Shown one piece after another: positions 45,102 through 53,585 of a stretch of 60,367 bases of DNA. Source of the stretch: Stagnihabitans tardus (GTDB lineage: Bacteria > Pseudomonadota > Alphaproteobacteria > Rhodobacterales > Rhodobacteraceae); the NCBI RefSeq assembly GCF_009925085.1, contig NZ_JAABNR010000020.1, forward strand, positions 1 to 60,367, written 5' to 3'. Numbering within the stretch: the stretch's first letter is position 1; each line of letters begins with the position of its first letter. Under the pieces are notes generated by a model. It was given only the letters and a program-made list of their open reading frames with translations, ran no database searches and was not told the DNA's origin. A program made the position numbers and the translations under genes.

Positions 45102-45116
45102 GCCCTCTCAGACATA
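45088..45116 (+). promoter_or_regulatory. Candidate promoter of the plus-strand methyltransferase-like gene
   Basis: TTGACA (45088-45093), the full -35 consensus, and GACATA (45111-45116) with a 17-base spacer, about 30 bases before the ATG at 45148. It shares bases with the oppositely directed rplJ promoter candidate, so RNA polymerase could occupy only one at a time. Confidence 0.5.
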
Positions 45117-45147
45117 TGGGGCCAAGCAACATGAAATGAGAGGCAGA

Positions 45148-45894
45148 ATGTTCAAACGCGCAGAAGGGGCCCGCTACAAGTGGCTCATCAAGGAGCTGCA
45201 CAGCACCCATCTTTTCGACTGGTACCTGGAAATCGGCTGCCGGTCGGGCGACACCTTTTCCCCGTCCCGGTCCAAGACCATCGCGGTCGATCCGTTTTTC
45301 CGGGTCGAGCAGAATGCCATCGGCCAAAAGCCCGCGCTGCATGTCTTCCAGGCCACCTCGGACGATTTCTTCGCCAGCGGTTTCCTCGAGAAGAACGGGA
45401 TCCAGCTGACCCTGTCCTTCATCGACGGGATGCACCTGGTCGAATATGCCCTGCGCGACCTGATCAACGTCGAGCGCAACTCGGCCCCCCATGGGCTGAT
45501 CATGCTGCACGACCTGATCCCCTTCACCCACGAGATGACCTCGCGCGACCTGGACAAGCTGCCGCCCGGGCCCTGGACGGGGGATGTCTGGAAGCTGATC
45601 CCGATCATCCGTCGCTATCGGCCGGACCTGAAGCTGACGGTTCTGGACGCCAAACCCTCGGGCGTCGTGGTCCTTTCGGGGCTGAACCCCAAGGATGAGA
45701 CGCTGAAGCAGAATTACGACGCGATCCTGGCGGAATTCCAGGAGCTGACGCTTCAGGACTACGGGGTCGAGAAATTCACCGCGCAGTATGAACTGACCGA
45801 TTGCCGGGCCGAAGAGGAAGCGGGCTTCCCGCTCTTTGCGGGCATCAAGCTGGATGAATCCCAGGCCCTGAAACCGGGCTTCGTGTCGAAATAG
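45148..45894 (+). CDS. Class I SAM methyltransferase-like protein
   Basis: 248 residues on the plus strand, inside the gap between rplJ and rplA. The ATG at 45148 follows GAGAGGCAG. The fold is suggested by YLEIGCRSGDTF (26-37, motif I), TIAVDPFF (44-51, motif II acidic residue) and FIDGMHLVEYALRDLIN (91-107), with LIMLHDLIPF (117-126) as the Methyltransf_24-type metal/active-site strand. Substrate unknown; proteins of this type often act on sugars or small metabolites. A bidirectional terminator separates it from rplA. Confidence 0.65.
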   Translation: MFKRAEGARYKWLIKELHSTHLFDWYLEIGCRSGDTFSPSRSKTIAVDPFFRVEQNAIGQKPALHVFQATSDDFFASGFLEKNGIQLTLSFIDGMHLVEYALRDLINVERNSAPHGLIMLHDLIPFTHEMTSRDLDKLPPGPWTGDVWKLIPIIRRYRPDLKLTVLDAKPSGVVVLSGLNPKDETLKQNYDAILAEFQELTLQDYGVEKFTAQYELTDCRAEEEAGFPLFAGIKLDESQALKPGFVSK

Positions 45895-45905
45895 GGTTGA
45901 AATGA

Positions 45906-45933
45906 AAAAGGGCGCCCTAAGGGGCGCCCTTTT
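45906..45933. terminator. Bidirectional terminator between the methyltransferase-like gene and rplA
   Basis: AAAAGGGCGCCC and GGGCGCCCTTTT with loop TAAG; flanking A and T runs give a U-tail on both strands. It serves both convergent genes. Confidence 0.85.
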
Positions 45934-45948
45934 CCGCATGGGATGCGC

Positions 45949-46647
45949 TTAGCGCGCGGTGGCCGAGGAAAGCTCCAGCGACACGCCCGGGCCCATCGTC
46001 GAAGACAGCGAGATCTTCTTCAGATAGGTGCCCTTGGCGCCCGCGGGCTTGGCCTTGGAAACGGCGTCCACGAAGGCGCGCACGTTGTCAGCCAGCTTGG
46101 CATCGTCGAAGGAGATCTTGCCGATGCCGCCATGGATGACGCCGGCCTTCTCGACCTTGAACTGCACTTCGCCGCCCTTGGCGCCCGCGACGGCCGTTTT
46201 CACGTCCATGGTCACGGTGCCCACCTTCGGGTTCGGCATCAGGTTGCGCGGGCCCAGGATCTTGCCCAGACGGCCGACCAGCGGCATCAGGTCCGGCGTC
46301 GCGATGCAACGGTCGAACTCGATCTTGCCGGACTGGATGGTTTCCATCAGGTCCTCGGCGCCGACGATATCCGCACCGGCGGCGCGGGCTTCGTCAGCCT
46401 TGGCGCCACGGGCGAAAACGGCGACGCGAACCACCTTGCCGGTGCCATGAGGCAGAGCCACGACGCCACGGACCATCTGGTCGGCGTGACGCGGGTCGAC
46501 GCCCAGGTTCATCGCGATTTCCAGCGTCTCGTCGAACTTGGCCGAGGCCGCGGTCTTGATCAGCTTGACAGCATCCTCGACCGTCAGGGCCGACTTGCCT
46601 TCGAATTGTGCGCGCGCCGCTTTGGTGCGCTTACCGAACTTGGCCAT
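45949..46647 (-). CDS. rplA: 50S ribosomal protein L1
   Basis: A 232-residue mobile-stalk protein that helps release of E-site tRNA and represses rplKA in E. coli. [47 protein letters not shown] and the C-terminal [11 protein letters not shown] are conserved. It follows rplK with a three-base gap. Confidence 0.98.
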   Translation of the reverse strand: MAKFGKRTKAARAQFEGKSALTVEDAVKLIKTAASAKFDETLEIAMNLGVDPRHADQMVRGVVALPHGTGKVVRVAVFARGAKADEARAAGADIVGAEDLMETIQSGKIEFDRCIATPDLMPLVGRLGKILGPRNLMPNPKVGTVTMDVKTAVAGAKGGEVQFKVEKAGVIHGGIGKISFDDAKLADNVRAFVDAVSKAKPAGAKGTYLKKISLSSTMGPGVSLELSSATAR

Positions 46648-46650
46648 GGC

Positions 46651-47103
46651 TTACCCCTTGATCTCGATGCCGCAGGACTTGGCGGTGCCGACGATGACGG
46701 TCATGGCCGCCTCGACGTCATTCGCATTCAGGTCCTTCATCTTGGTTTCGGCGATCTTGCGGATCGCGGCGACCGTGACGGAGCCCGCAACGGCATGGCC
46801 CGGCTTGACCGAACCCTTGGCGCGGTTGCGCTTGCCAACGGGGGGCAGACCAGCGGCCTGCTTCAGCAGGAAGGAGGTCGGCGGGGTCTTCAGCTCGAGG
46901 CTGAAGGACTTGTCCTGGTAGTAGGTGATCACGACCGGCACGGGGGTGCCCGGCGGGAATTCGGCCGACTTCGCGTTGAATTCCTTCACGAAGGCCATGA
47001 TGTTCAACCCGCGTTGACCCAGCGCCGGACCAACCGGGGGCGAGGGGTTCGCTTGTTGCGCCTTCACTTGCAGCTTGAGGCTGCCCATAATCTTCTTGGC
47101 CAT
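46651..47103 (-). CDS. rplK: 50S ribosomal protein L11
   Basis: A 150-residue factor-binding protein, needed for RelA activation. [27 protein letters not shown] includes the thiostrepton-contact Pro pair. [10 protein letters not shown] and [25 protein letters not shown] complete it. It is 86 bases after nusG, without a clear terminator between. Confidence 0.98.
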   Translation of the reverse strand: MAKKIMGSLKLQVKAQQANPSPPVGPALGQRGLNIMAFVKEFNAKSAEFPPGTPVPVVITYYQDKSFSLELKTPPTSFLLKQAAGLPPVGKRNRAKGSVKPGHAVAGSVTVAAIRKIAETKMKDLNANDVEAAMTVIVGTAKSCGIEIKG

Positions 47104-47189
47104 CTGGCCTTCTCCTCATCACACGGCACCCGGGTGGGTGCGGTTTAGTGGTGCGGCCCCGCCTTGGCGGGAACCTCCCACGCAGACAC

Positions 47190-47723
47190 TCAGGCGCCCT
47201 TGGACACCTGGGTGAATTCCAGTTCCACGGGCGTCGCGCGCCCGAAGATCGAGACGGAGACTTTCAGGCGCGAATGCACCTCGTCCACTTCCTCGACCAT
47301 GCCGTCGAAACCCTCGAAGGGGCCATCGGCGACCTTCACCCGCTCACCAACCTCGAAGCGGATCAGGTTGCGCGGCGCGGCCTCGCCCTCTTCGACGCGG
47401 TTCAGGATCTGGTTGACCTCGGCGTCCCGCATCGGCATCGGCTTGCCTTGCGGACCCAGGAACCCCGTCACGCGGTTGATCGTCGAGATCAGGTGATAGC
47501 CGCGGTTGGTCATCTCCATCCGCACCAGCACGTAACCCGGCATGAAGCGGCGCTCGGACGAGACCTTCTTGCCGCGACGGACCTCGATCACCTCTTCGGT
47601 GGGGACCAGGACCTCGTCGATTTCCTCTTGCAGACCGGCCTCGGCGACAGCGGTCTTGATCTGCTCGGCCACCTTCTTTTCGAAGTTGGAGAGGACCGAT
47701 ACCGAATACCAGCGCTTTGCCAT
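47190..47723 (-). CDS. nusG: Transcription termination/antitermination protein NusG
   Basis: A 177-residue protein that binds RNA polymerase through its NGN domain and Rho or S10 through its KOW domain. RWYSVSVLSNFEKKVAEQIK begins it, RRFMPGYVLVRMEM and TGFLGPQGKPMPM are NGN marks, and the KOW is VGERVKVADGPFEGFDGMVEEVD. It follows secE by 158 bases, more than usual, with its own promoter candidate. Confidence 0.98.
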   Translation of the reverse strand: MAKRWYSVSVLSNFEKKVAEQIKTAVAEAGLQEEIDEVLVPTEEVIEVRRGKKVSSERRFMPGYVLVRMEMTNRGYHLISTINRVTGFLGPQGKPMPMRDAEVNQILNRVEEGEAAPRNLIRFEVGERVKVADGPFEGFDGMVEEVDEVHSRLKVSVSIFGRATPVELEFTQVSKGA

Positions 47724-47827
47724 TGCCTTTACCTTCCGTCGCCCCTTCGTGGGGCCGCTGCTTTCCGGGAAAACAAAACAGCGCGCCGCCCGAATCGCTG
47801 CGCGCCGTTTCCCGTCACTTGGGGCGG

Positions 47828-47856
47828 GGGATAGCGGCCCGCACCGATGATTTCAA
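47828..47856 (-). promoter_or_regulatory. Candidate promoter of nusG-rplK-rplA
   Basis: TTGAAA (47851-47856) and TATCCC (47828-47833) with a 17-base spacer on the minus strand, in the secE-nusG gap. Confidence 0.45.
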
Positions 47857-47881
47857 GAAAAAACGCCGAAAAGCGCCAATC

Positions 47882-48079
47882 TCAGTGGAAGCTCGACAGG
47901 ATCCAGGTCAGGCCCAGCTTGATCACGAGATCGACGAGGAAGAAGAAGGTCGCCGTCAAGGCGGCCATGACGAAGACCATCATCGTGGTCAGCATGACTT
48001 CGCGACGGGTCGGCCAGGCGACTTTGGCGACTTCGCTGCGCACCTGGTTGATGAATTGCATCGGGTTGGTCATGGCCAT
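47882..48079 (-). CDS. secE: Preprotein translocase subunit SecE
   Basis: 65 residues from the ATG at 48079 (MAMTNPMQFINQVRSEVAKV); a second ATG two codons later (48073) is also possible. The SecE mark VAWPTRREVMLTTMMVFVMAALTATFFFLVD shows the amphipathic helix and the single membrane span that clamps SecY. The short single-span form is usual in alphaproteobacteria. Confidence 0.95.
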   Translation of the reverse strand: MAMTNPMQFINQVRSEVAKVAWPTRREVMLTTMMVFVMAALTATFFFLVDLVIKLGLTWILSSFH

Positions 48080-48107
48080 GGGGAATCCGCCTCTTGCGTC
48101 TGGGGGG

Positions 48108-48136
48108 CAGATACGCAGTTTGCCCGCCGATTTCAA
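48108..48136 (-). promoter_or_regulatory. Candidate promoter of secE
   Basis: TTGAAA (48131-48136) and TATCTG (48108-48113) with a 17-base spacer on the minus strand, about 30 bases before the secE ATG. The -35 equals that of the nusG promoter candidate. Confidence 0.5.
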
Positions 48137-48230
48137 GCGCCGTCACATGCGAAGCCCGCCTTGCAACCCAAAGTCGCCCAAGTCGTGCCAAATTCTCCCT
48201 ATTTGACGGTCCCATAGCTTGGAGGTGATC

Positions 48231-49823
48231 TTGGGACGTCTTGTTGTTTTGCTTTTCATGGGCCCCTGGTGGATCCGCATGGTCGTCGCGGCGGGCTTTG
48301 CCTATCTCAGCCTCAGCGCCTGGCAGGACAATGCCCAGATGCAGGCTGCGCGCGAGGCGCTGATCCACCAACAGCCCCCCGCCGTGATCCCCGTGGCCGA
48401 GCTGAAGCGCGAACCGGGCCTTCCCTTGCAAGAGGTCGCCATCCGGGTGGTCATCGCCTCCGAGCACAACAGCCACCTGGTTGAAAAGCGCAACCTCGTC
48501 ACGACGAACGAGGACCTGATGTATGTCCTCCAGGACGAAACCGCGGGCGTGGACGAACCCCTGGTGCGCGGCGTCGTGATGATCGAACCCTCGGAGAAGG
48601 AGGCCTTCCTCTCCTGGGTCATCGCCCATGCGGAGACATTTACCGACACGGGCCCCGTGGTCGAGCTGACGGGGCTGATCGGCCCGATGCGGAACCTGGC
48701 CCATTCCTCGCAGGTCCTGCGCGAGGCGGGGCTGACCCAGGCGCCGGGCTTCTTCCAGCTGGAGCCCTTCGTGATCTCCCGCGCCTCGGCGCTGGAGAAG
48801 CTGCCGCATGACTCCACCCAACTGCCCTGGGCGGGCTTCGGCATCGCGGCGATCTTCGCCCTGATCGGGCTTAACGACCGCCGCAAGGCCAAGCGCATCA
48901 AGGCGCAGAAGGCGGCGGTGGAGGAAATCGCGGCCCAGTATTCCGCCTTTGTCGCGGCCAGCCAGGCCAAGCCAGAGCCCCGCCCCGACGCTGCGGTCGG
49001 TGCCGGGCCTGCGGCCCCCCTTTCCCCCGCCGAGGTCGAGGCCCGGCTTTCCGCCCCCAGCCTGCATCGCAGCCGCGGCGCCGACCCCCTGCCCCTGTCG
49101 GCCGCCGAGGTCGAGGCTCGCCTCTCCGCGCCGCTGAAGCCGCAGGCCGCCGCCCTGCCCGAGGCGCGGCCTGAAACCACACAGCCCCCGATGACCAGGG
49201 CCGAGACGCAGCCGCTCCCCGAAAGGGCCGAGAAGGCGCGGCTGATGTCCCATGTCTCCAAGGGCTTCGGGGCCGACATGCCGCGCTCCTTGCGGCTGGC
49301 CATGGTGCTGGCCCTGGGGATCGTGGCCCTGTCGATCCTGGGCAAGACCCTGCCCGCCAGTGACCTGCCCGCGATGGAAAAGGTCCTGGGCTGGCTCTGC
49401 GCCACCCTCCTGCCCCTGGGGCTGATCTACACCCAGCGCGCCCGCTTCGCCGCCCTGATCCCGGCACCCAAAGCCGCGCCCGGCGGCCCGATCCAGTCCT
49501 TCCCAAGCCTTGGGGAACGCTTTACCGCCTGGACCGCCGCCCAGACCTTCCGCGCCTGGACGCCCTTCCTCCTGGGCCTGGGCTTCCTGGTGCTGGTGCC
49601 CCTGATCCGCAAGATTCCGGGCCTGGAGTTCATTGCCAATGCCACTCCGCTGCCGGGCGATGAGGGCTTTTACAGCGCCGCCGTCCCGGGCGCTTTCGCC
49701 AGCCTCTGCATCCTGGGGGCCACGGCCTGGGGTATCCACAAATGGCTGAAGCCGGGCGTGGCCGACCTGTCCGACAGGCCCGACCCCTGGGACCGCATCA
49801 CGCGGGAACGCAACCGAAGATGA
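48231..49823 (+). CDS. Hypothetical polytopic membrane protein with internal repeat
   Basis: About 530 residues, plus strand. The TTG at 48231 is chosen as start because GGAGGTGA ends just before it; a TTG at 48219 would add four residues. One or two N-terminal spans (PWWIRMVVAAGFAYLSLSAW) are followed by a soluble part, and a span is at about WAGFGIAAIFALIGL. A Pro/Ala-rich cytoplasmic stretch carries the repeat LS-P/A-AEVEARLSAP twice, and the C-terminus has about four more spans. No family is recognised. It lies against the flow of transcription between secE and tRNA-Trp. Confidence 0.7.
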   Translation: MGRLVVLLFMGPWWIRMVVAAGFAYLSLSAWQDNAQMQAAREALIHQQPPAVIPVAELKREPGLPLQEVAIRVVIASEHNSHLVEKRNLVTTNEDLMYVLQDETAGVDEPLVRGVVMIEPSEKEAFLSWVIAHAETFTDTGPVVELTGLIGPMRNLAHSSQVLREAGLTQAPGFFQLEPFVISRASALEKLPHDSTQLPWAGFGIAAIFALIGLNDRRKAKRIKAQKAAVEEIAAQYSAFVAASQAKPEPRPDAAVGAGPAAPLSPAEVEARLSAPSLHRSRGADPLPLSAAEVEARLSAPLKPQAAALPEARPETTQPPMTRAETQPLPERAEKARLMSHVSKGFGADMPRSLRLAMVLALGIVALSILGKTLPASDLPAMEKVLGWLCATLLPLGLIYTQRARFAALIPAPKAAPGGPIQSFPSLGERFTAWTAAQTFRAWTPFLLGLGFLVLVPLIRKIPGLEFIANATPLPGDEGFYSAAVPGAFASLCILGATAWGIHKWLKPGVADLSDRPDPWDRITRERNRR

Positions 49824-49835
49824 GGGGAAGCGGCC

Positions 49836-49911
49836 TGGCAGGAGTTGGGGGACTCGAACCCACGACCCTCGGTTTTGGAGACCGATGCTCTACCAACTGA
49901 GCTAAACTCCT
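49836..49911 (-). tRNA. tRNA-Trp (anticodon CCA)
   Basis: A 76-base cloverleaf on the minus strand. Acceptor AGGAGTT/AACTCCT, D-arm TAGCTCAGTTGGTAGAGCA, anticodon loop CTCCAAA with CCA, T-arm GTGGGTTCGAGTCCC, discriminator G and an encoded CCA end. Its position between tuf and secE-nusG is the ancestral tufB-trpT-secE order. Confidence 0.97.
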
Positions 49912-49923
49912 AGGCCTGCCGGG

Positions 49924-49952
49924 GGGATATTCCATGGAAGCGGGGAATTCAA
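49924..49952 (-). promoter_or_regulatory. Candidate promoter of tRNA-Trp
   Basis: TTGAAT (49947-49952) and TATCCC (49924-49929) with a 17-base spacer, 13 bases before the tRNA 5' end. A GC-rich discriminator (CCCCGG) follows the -10, as in stringently controlled promoters. Confidence 0.55.
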
Positions 49953-50087
49953 GAGGCTCTCTCTTCCCGTCATGCGGAATTCTTGACCGCGGCGACCCCG
50001 ACGTCCAGGTCATCTTCAGAAGAGACCGGCGCCACGCAATCGCCGCAAAGCCGTGGTTGATGGGGGATGCCGTTTTCAGGTCGACGC

Positions 50088-51422
50088 ATGAAACACACCC
50101 TCTTTGCCCTGCTGCTCTCCGCCCTCCCCCTGGCCGCCCGGGCCGAGGTTCCCGATTGCCTGCCCAGCCCCAGCAGGGCCTGCCTCTTCCAGATGGCGCT
50201 GACCCAGGCGGAGGCGGCGGATCGGCCCGTGAGACTCGCGAGAGGCTATCTTGCCGTGGCCATCGCGCAAGAGAGTATTGGCAGCGACGCCGACCCCACC
50301 CGGCGCGCCCTGCTGGTCGGCCTGCTGCGGAGGAATCCCGATCCGGCGGAGGCACGCGAGAACCTAGGCTGGGCCATGTTCGGACTTGTTCTCAGCGACA
50401 CCCACATGGAAAACAGCCCTCAAACGCTGCGTTGGTTTCACCAGACCATGCGCGACCTCGACCGCCAGGCGAATCTCCCCGAGACCAAGGATGACGACGA
50501 GGCCCGCCGGGAGAAGACAAGGGCAAAGGTCGCGGCCGCCCCCAAGGATCACCTGCCGAAATATGCAAGGGCCGATGCCTTGGGCCTGACCGTGGATATC
50601 GAATTAGGCCAGTACTGGCCGCCCTTCTCTTTCGCCTTCAATCCAGGGCGAGCGGATACTCTGTCTGAACTGATCAGGCACCGCGCGCTGACCGCCGCAG
50701 CGACCGAGATTGTAACCTTGCCCAGTACTGCCATGCGCGCCAATGGCCGGGCCTTTCTTGCCCTGGGCCTGGCCAAGGCGGGCAAGCTGCCCGAGGCGCA
50801 GGCCCTGGCCTCCAGCCTCGACCTGTCCCTGATGGACGAGGAGGGCTTGATCTACCTGGCCGAAGTTCAGGCCCGCGTCGGGCAAGAGAAAGCCGCGACC
50901 GATCTGCTTGACAGTATCCCACGCACCTCCGGTTACGTCCGCTCCAACACGGACAACCGCCTGAGGCTCGCCATCATCGCCCGAACCGTCTCTGGTGACT
51001 TCAAGGGCGCGCGCGACCTGATCCTGGTACTGGCCCCGCGCGACAGGGGCAATGCGCTGAATGAGGCGCTCGATGCCCGCCTGACTGCCGGGCGCCAGGG
51101 TCTCGCGCCGCTCCTCGCCTCCCTGCCCAGCGAGCTTCGGGCAAGGGCGCTCTATTACCTCGGCTGGCGCCAGGCGAGCTTGGGCGACCTCAAGGCGGCG
51201 CAGCTGGCCCAGGCGCTTTTGCAGGCCATGGGCCCGGTGGCGCAGGACTACGACCTCCGCCCGGCCCTCGCCCCCCTGCTGGCGGCCCTGGGCAAGACCG
51301 AGGACGCCACAAGGATGGCCCATGACCTTGGCAACGCCATCGTCACGGCCCAGGTCGCGGCACATCTGAAGGAGAAAGGCCGCCCCCAAGGGACGGCCTT
51401 TCCAGCAGATCGCAACCCGTAG
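50088..51422 (+). CDS. Hypothetical exported helical-repeat protein
   Basis: 444 residues, plus strand. The ATG at 50088 starts the signal peptide MKHTLFALLLSALPLAARA with likely cleavage before EVPDCLPS. The remainder is a series of alpha-helical pairs such as GRAFLALGLAKAGKLPEAQALASSL and RARALYYLGWRQASLGDLKAAQ, resembling TPR/SEL1 or similar solenoid repeats. Probably periplasmic, perhaps a scaffold. The last 16 codons overlap a terminator-like hairpin (51375-51401). It lies between tuf copy 2 and tRNA-Trp, facing tuf. Confidence 0.7.
   Translation: MKHTLFALLLSALPLAARAEVPDCLPSPSRACLFQMALTQAEAADRPVRLARGYLAVAIAQESIGSDADPTRRALLVGLLRRNPDPAEARENLGWAMFGLVLSDTHMENSPQTLRWFHQTMRDLDRQANLPETKDDDEARREKTRAKVAAAPKDHLPKYARADALGLTVDIELGQYWPPFSFAFNPGRADTLSELIRHRALTAAATEIVTLPSTAMRANGRAFLALGLAKAGKLPEAQALASSLDLSLMDEEGLIYLAEVQARVGQEKAATDLLDSIPRTSGYVRSNTDNRLRLAIIARTVSGDFKGARDLILVLAPRDRGNALNEALDARLTAGRQGLAPLLASLPSELRARALYYLGWRQASLGDLKAAQLAQALLQAMGPVAQDYDLRPALAPLLAALGKTEDATRMAHDLGNAIVTAQVAAHLKEKGRPQGTAFPADRNP
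51375..51401. terminator. Terminator hairpin inside the 3' end of the exported-protein gene
   Basis: AAAGGCCG and CGGCCTTT around an 11-base loop, ending 18 bases before the TAG stop of the plus-strand gene. It is usable in both directions and may end transcription of tuf copy 2 more than that of the plus-strand gene. Confidence 0.5.
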
Positions 51423-51440
51423 CCCGGGGTATACCCCGGG
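51423..51440. repeat. Perfect 18-bp palindrome
   Basis: CCCGGGGTATACCCCGGG, uninterrupted, between the plus-strand stop (51420-51422) and the tuf copy 2 stop (51448). As DNA it is a two-fold symmetrical site; as RNA it would need a small loop. Confidence 0.75.
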
Positions 51441-51447
51441 TCACGTC

Positions 51448-52623
51448 TTACTTGATGATCTTCGAAACCACGCCGGCGCCGACGGTGCGGCCGCCTTCAC
51501 GGATGGCGAAGCGCAGCTTCTCTTCCATGGCGATCGGCGCGATCAGCTCGACGTTGAACTTCAGGTTGTCGCCCGGCATCACCATCTCGGTGCCTTCGGG
51601 CAGCTGAACCGTCCCGGTCACGTCGGTGGTGCGGAAGTAGAATTGCGGACGGTAGTTCGCAAAGAACGGCGTGTGACGGCCGCCTTCTTCCTTGGTCAGG
51701 ATATAGGCCTCGGCTTCGAACTGGGTGTGCGGGTTGACCGACTTCGGCTTGCACAGCACCTGGCCGCGCTCCACGCCTTCACGGTCGATGCCGCGCAGCA
51801 GCACGCCGACGTTGTCGCCAGCCTCGCCGCGATCCAGCAGCTTGCGGAACATTTCCACGCCGGTGCAGGTCGACTTCTTGGTCTCGCGGATGCCCACGAT
51901 TTCCACTTCGTCGCCGACGTTGATCACGCCACGCTCGACGCGGCCGGTCACCACGGTGCCACGGCCCGAGATCGAGAACACGTCTTCGATCGGCATCAGG
52001 AAGGGCTGGTCGATGGCGCGGGCCGGGGTCGGGATGTAGCTGTCAACCGCAGCCATCAGGGCGCGGATCGACTGCTCGCCGATGTCGGGACGCTCGCCGA
52101 TCATGGCCTGGTGGGCCGAGCCCTTGACGATCGGGATATCATCGCCGGGGTATTCGTAGGACGAGAAGAGCTCGCGGATTTCCATCTCGACGAGTTCGAT
52201 CAGCTCTTCGTCATCGACCAGGTCGACCTTGTTCATGTAGCAGACCATGTAGGGGATACCCACCTGGCGGCCGAGCAGGATGTGCTCGCGGGTCTGCGGC
52301 ATCGGGCCGTCGGAGGCGGCGCAAACCAGGATCGCGCCGTCCATCTGCGCGGCGCCGGTGATCATGTTCTTCACATAGTCAGCGTGGCCGGGGCAGTCGA
52401 CGTGGGCGTAGTGACGGGTCTCGGTCTCGTATTCCACGTGGGCGGTCGAGATCGTGATGCCACGGGCGCGCTCTTCGGGGGCGCCGTCGATCTGGTCGTA
52501 GGCGCGGAATTCGCCGAAGTACTTCGTGATCGCCGCCGTCAGCGTCGTCTTGCCGTGGTCAACGTGGCCGATCGTGCCAATGTTGACGTGCGGTTTGGTC
52601 CGTTCAAACTTTGCCTTTGCCAT
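51448..52623 (-). CDS. tuf: Elongation factor Tu, copy 2
   Basis: 391 residues from the ATG at 52623. Sequence and motifs ([21 protein letters not shown]) are the same as in copy 1 at 28674-29849; the only base difference I found is the Ala codon at about 51538 (GCG here, GCT there). Flanks differ completely: identity starts at CTTACTTGATG before the stop and ends at the start codon. It is the tufB-position copy upstream of tRNA-Trp, with its own promoter candidate. Confidence 0.98.
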   Translation of the reverse strand: MAKAKFERTKPHVNIGTIGHVDHGKTTLTAAITKYFGEFRAYDQIDGAPEERARGITISTAHVEYETETRHYAHVDCPGHADYVKNMITGAAQMDGAILVCAASDGPMPQTREHILLGRQVGIPYMVCYMNKVDLVDDEELIELVEMEIRELFSSYEYPGDDIPIVKGSAHQAMIGERPDIGEQSIRALMAAVDSYIPTPARAIDQPFLMPIEDVFSISGRGTVVTGRVERGVINVGDEVEIVGIRETKKSTCTGVEMFRKLLDRGEAGDNVGVLLRGIDREGVERGQVLCKPKSVNPHTQFEAEAYILTKEEGGRHTPFFANYRPQFYFRTTDVTGTVQLPEGTEMVMPGDNLKFNVELIAPIAMEEKLRFAIREGGRTVGAGVVSKIIK

Positions 52624-52677
52624 GTCGGCCACCCTTGTTTCGGGGGGCCGTCATGGGCCCCGGTCTACACGCGCGGC

Positions 52678-52706
52678 GATGTATTCCGGCGCAAGGGGAA
52701 AATCAA
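52678..52706 (-). promoter_or_regulatory. Candidate promoter of tuf copy 2
   Basis: TTGATT (52701-52706) and TACATC (52678-52683) with a 17-base spacer on the minus strand, starting right after the stop codon of the lipoprotein gene. Confidence 0.45.
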
Positions 52707-52708
52707 GG

Positions 52709-53350
52709 TCATCCCGCAGTTGCCGGTTTTGCGGGCGCGGGCGTGTCTCCGGGGTCACCCTTCTGGCCCTCGCGCACCTCCTCGACCGGCGCGGCGCCGT
52801 CCAGCGGCAGGCCCAGCCATTCGGGATGCTCCAGCATGTAATCCTGCACGGCCTTGGCGGCATTGCGGGCGAGCTTCTTCATCTGCGCCTGCTTGTTCTG
52901 CGTCCAGCCCGAGCCCACCAGCGTCTCGCCACTGGTGCCCTCCAGCACGGTGATCTGCTTGCCGCCCTCGACCAGGAGCTGGCGTTTCGCATCGTCCCAG
53001 ACATTGACCGTGATGATCAGCGCCGAACGGGGGGAGGCGACCAGGGGAATGCCGGGCGGGGCCAGGACATAGCCGTCGATCGAAATGCCGAAGTCGAAGA
53101 GCTTGTCGCCCTCGTAGGACCCGAAGCGTTCGTCCATGGCTTCGGTCATCACCTTCTCCCAGTCCTCCGCCGTCACCTGGCGCGAGATCGGGATGGTCTG
53201 GGCGGTGGAGCCCACGACGATGTTGTGGCCCATGGCGAAATTGCCCATGGGTTTCGGCGGGTCGCCGAAATCCGCCGCATCGCAGGCCGCAAGGGACAGG
53301 AGGGCGGCCAAGAGGGCCAGGGGGCGGATCAGGGCGCGGATCAGGGACAT
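52709..53350 (-). CDS. Hypothetical lipoprotein
   Basis: 213 residues. MSLIRALIRPLALLAALLSL then AAC is a lipoprotein signal with Cys23 as the lipidated residue, followed by Asp, which in enterobacteria favours retention in the inner membrane. The middle (TAQTIPISRQVTAEDWEKVMTEAM and GISIDGYVLAPPGIPLVASPRSALIITVNVWDD) resembles conserved uncharacterised lipoproteins of Rhodobacteraceae. The C-terminus is Pro/Ala/Gly-rich. Function unknown. It lies upstream of tuf copy 2. Confidence 0.7.
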   Translation of the reverse strand: MSLIRALIRPLALLAALLSLAACDAADFGDPPKPMGNFAMGHNIVVGSTAQTIPISRQVTAEDWEKVMTEAMDERFGSYEGDKLFDFGISIDGYVLAPPGIPLVASPRSALIITVNVWDDAKRQLLVEGGKQITVLEGTSGETLVGSGWTQNKQAQMKKLARNAAKAVQDYMLEHPEWLGLPLDGAAPVEEVREGQKGDPGDTPAPAKPATAG

Positions 53351-53585
53351 GGGGCGGGGATTCCTCCGGGATTTGGCTCAGGGATAGGCGGCGGAGGCCC
53401 GCTTGTCCATGGCAGCGGGCAAGACGGCGCTTGCCTCGGCAAGAAGTGATCCGCCGACTGCACCGCCGTGCCTCCCCTGCACCCTCGCCCCGCCGACTGA
53501 GAGACGGACCTGGCGGAACGGGCCCCCTCTCGGCAATCGCCGTTCAAGTCGCAAGGCCGCTGTGCCCGAAGTCATGCGGGCCCGC

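Noticed and set aside
49836-49952. tRNA-Trp as an integration site
   Set aside because: No integrase gene, no second copy of the tRNA 3' end and no mobile genes within reach; the neighbourhood is the ancestral tuf-tRNA-secE order.
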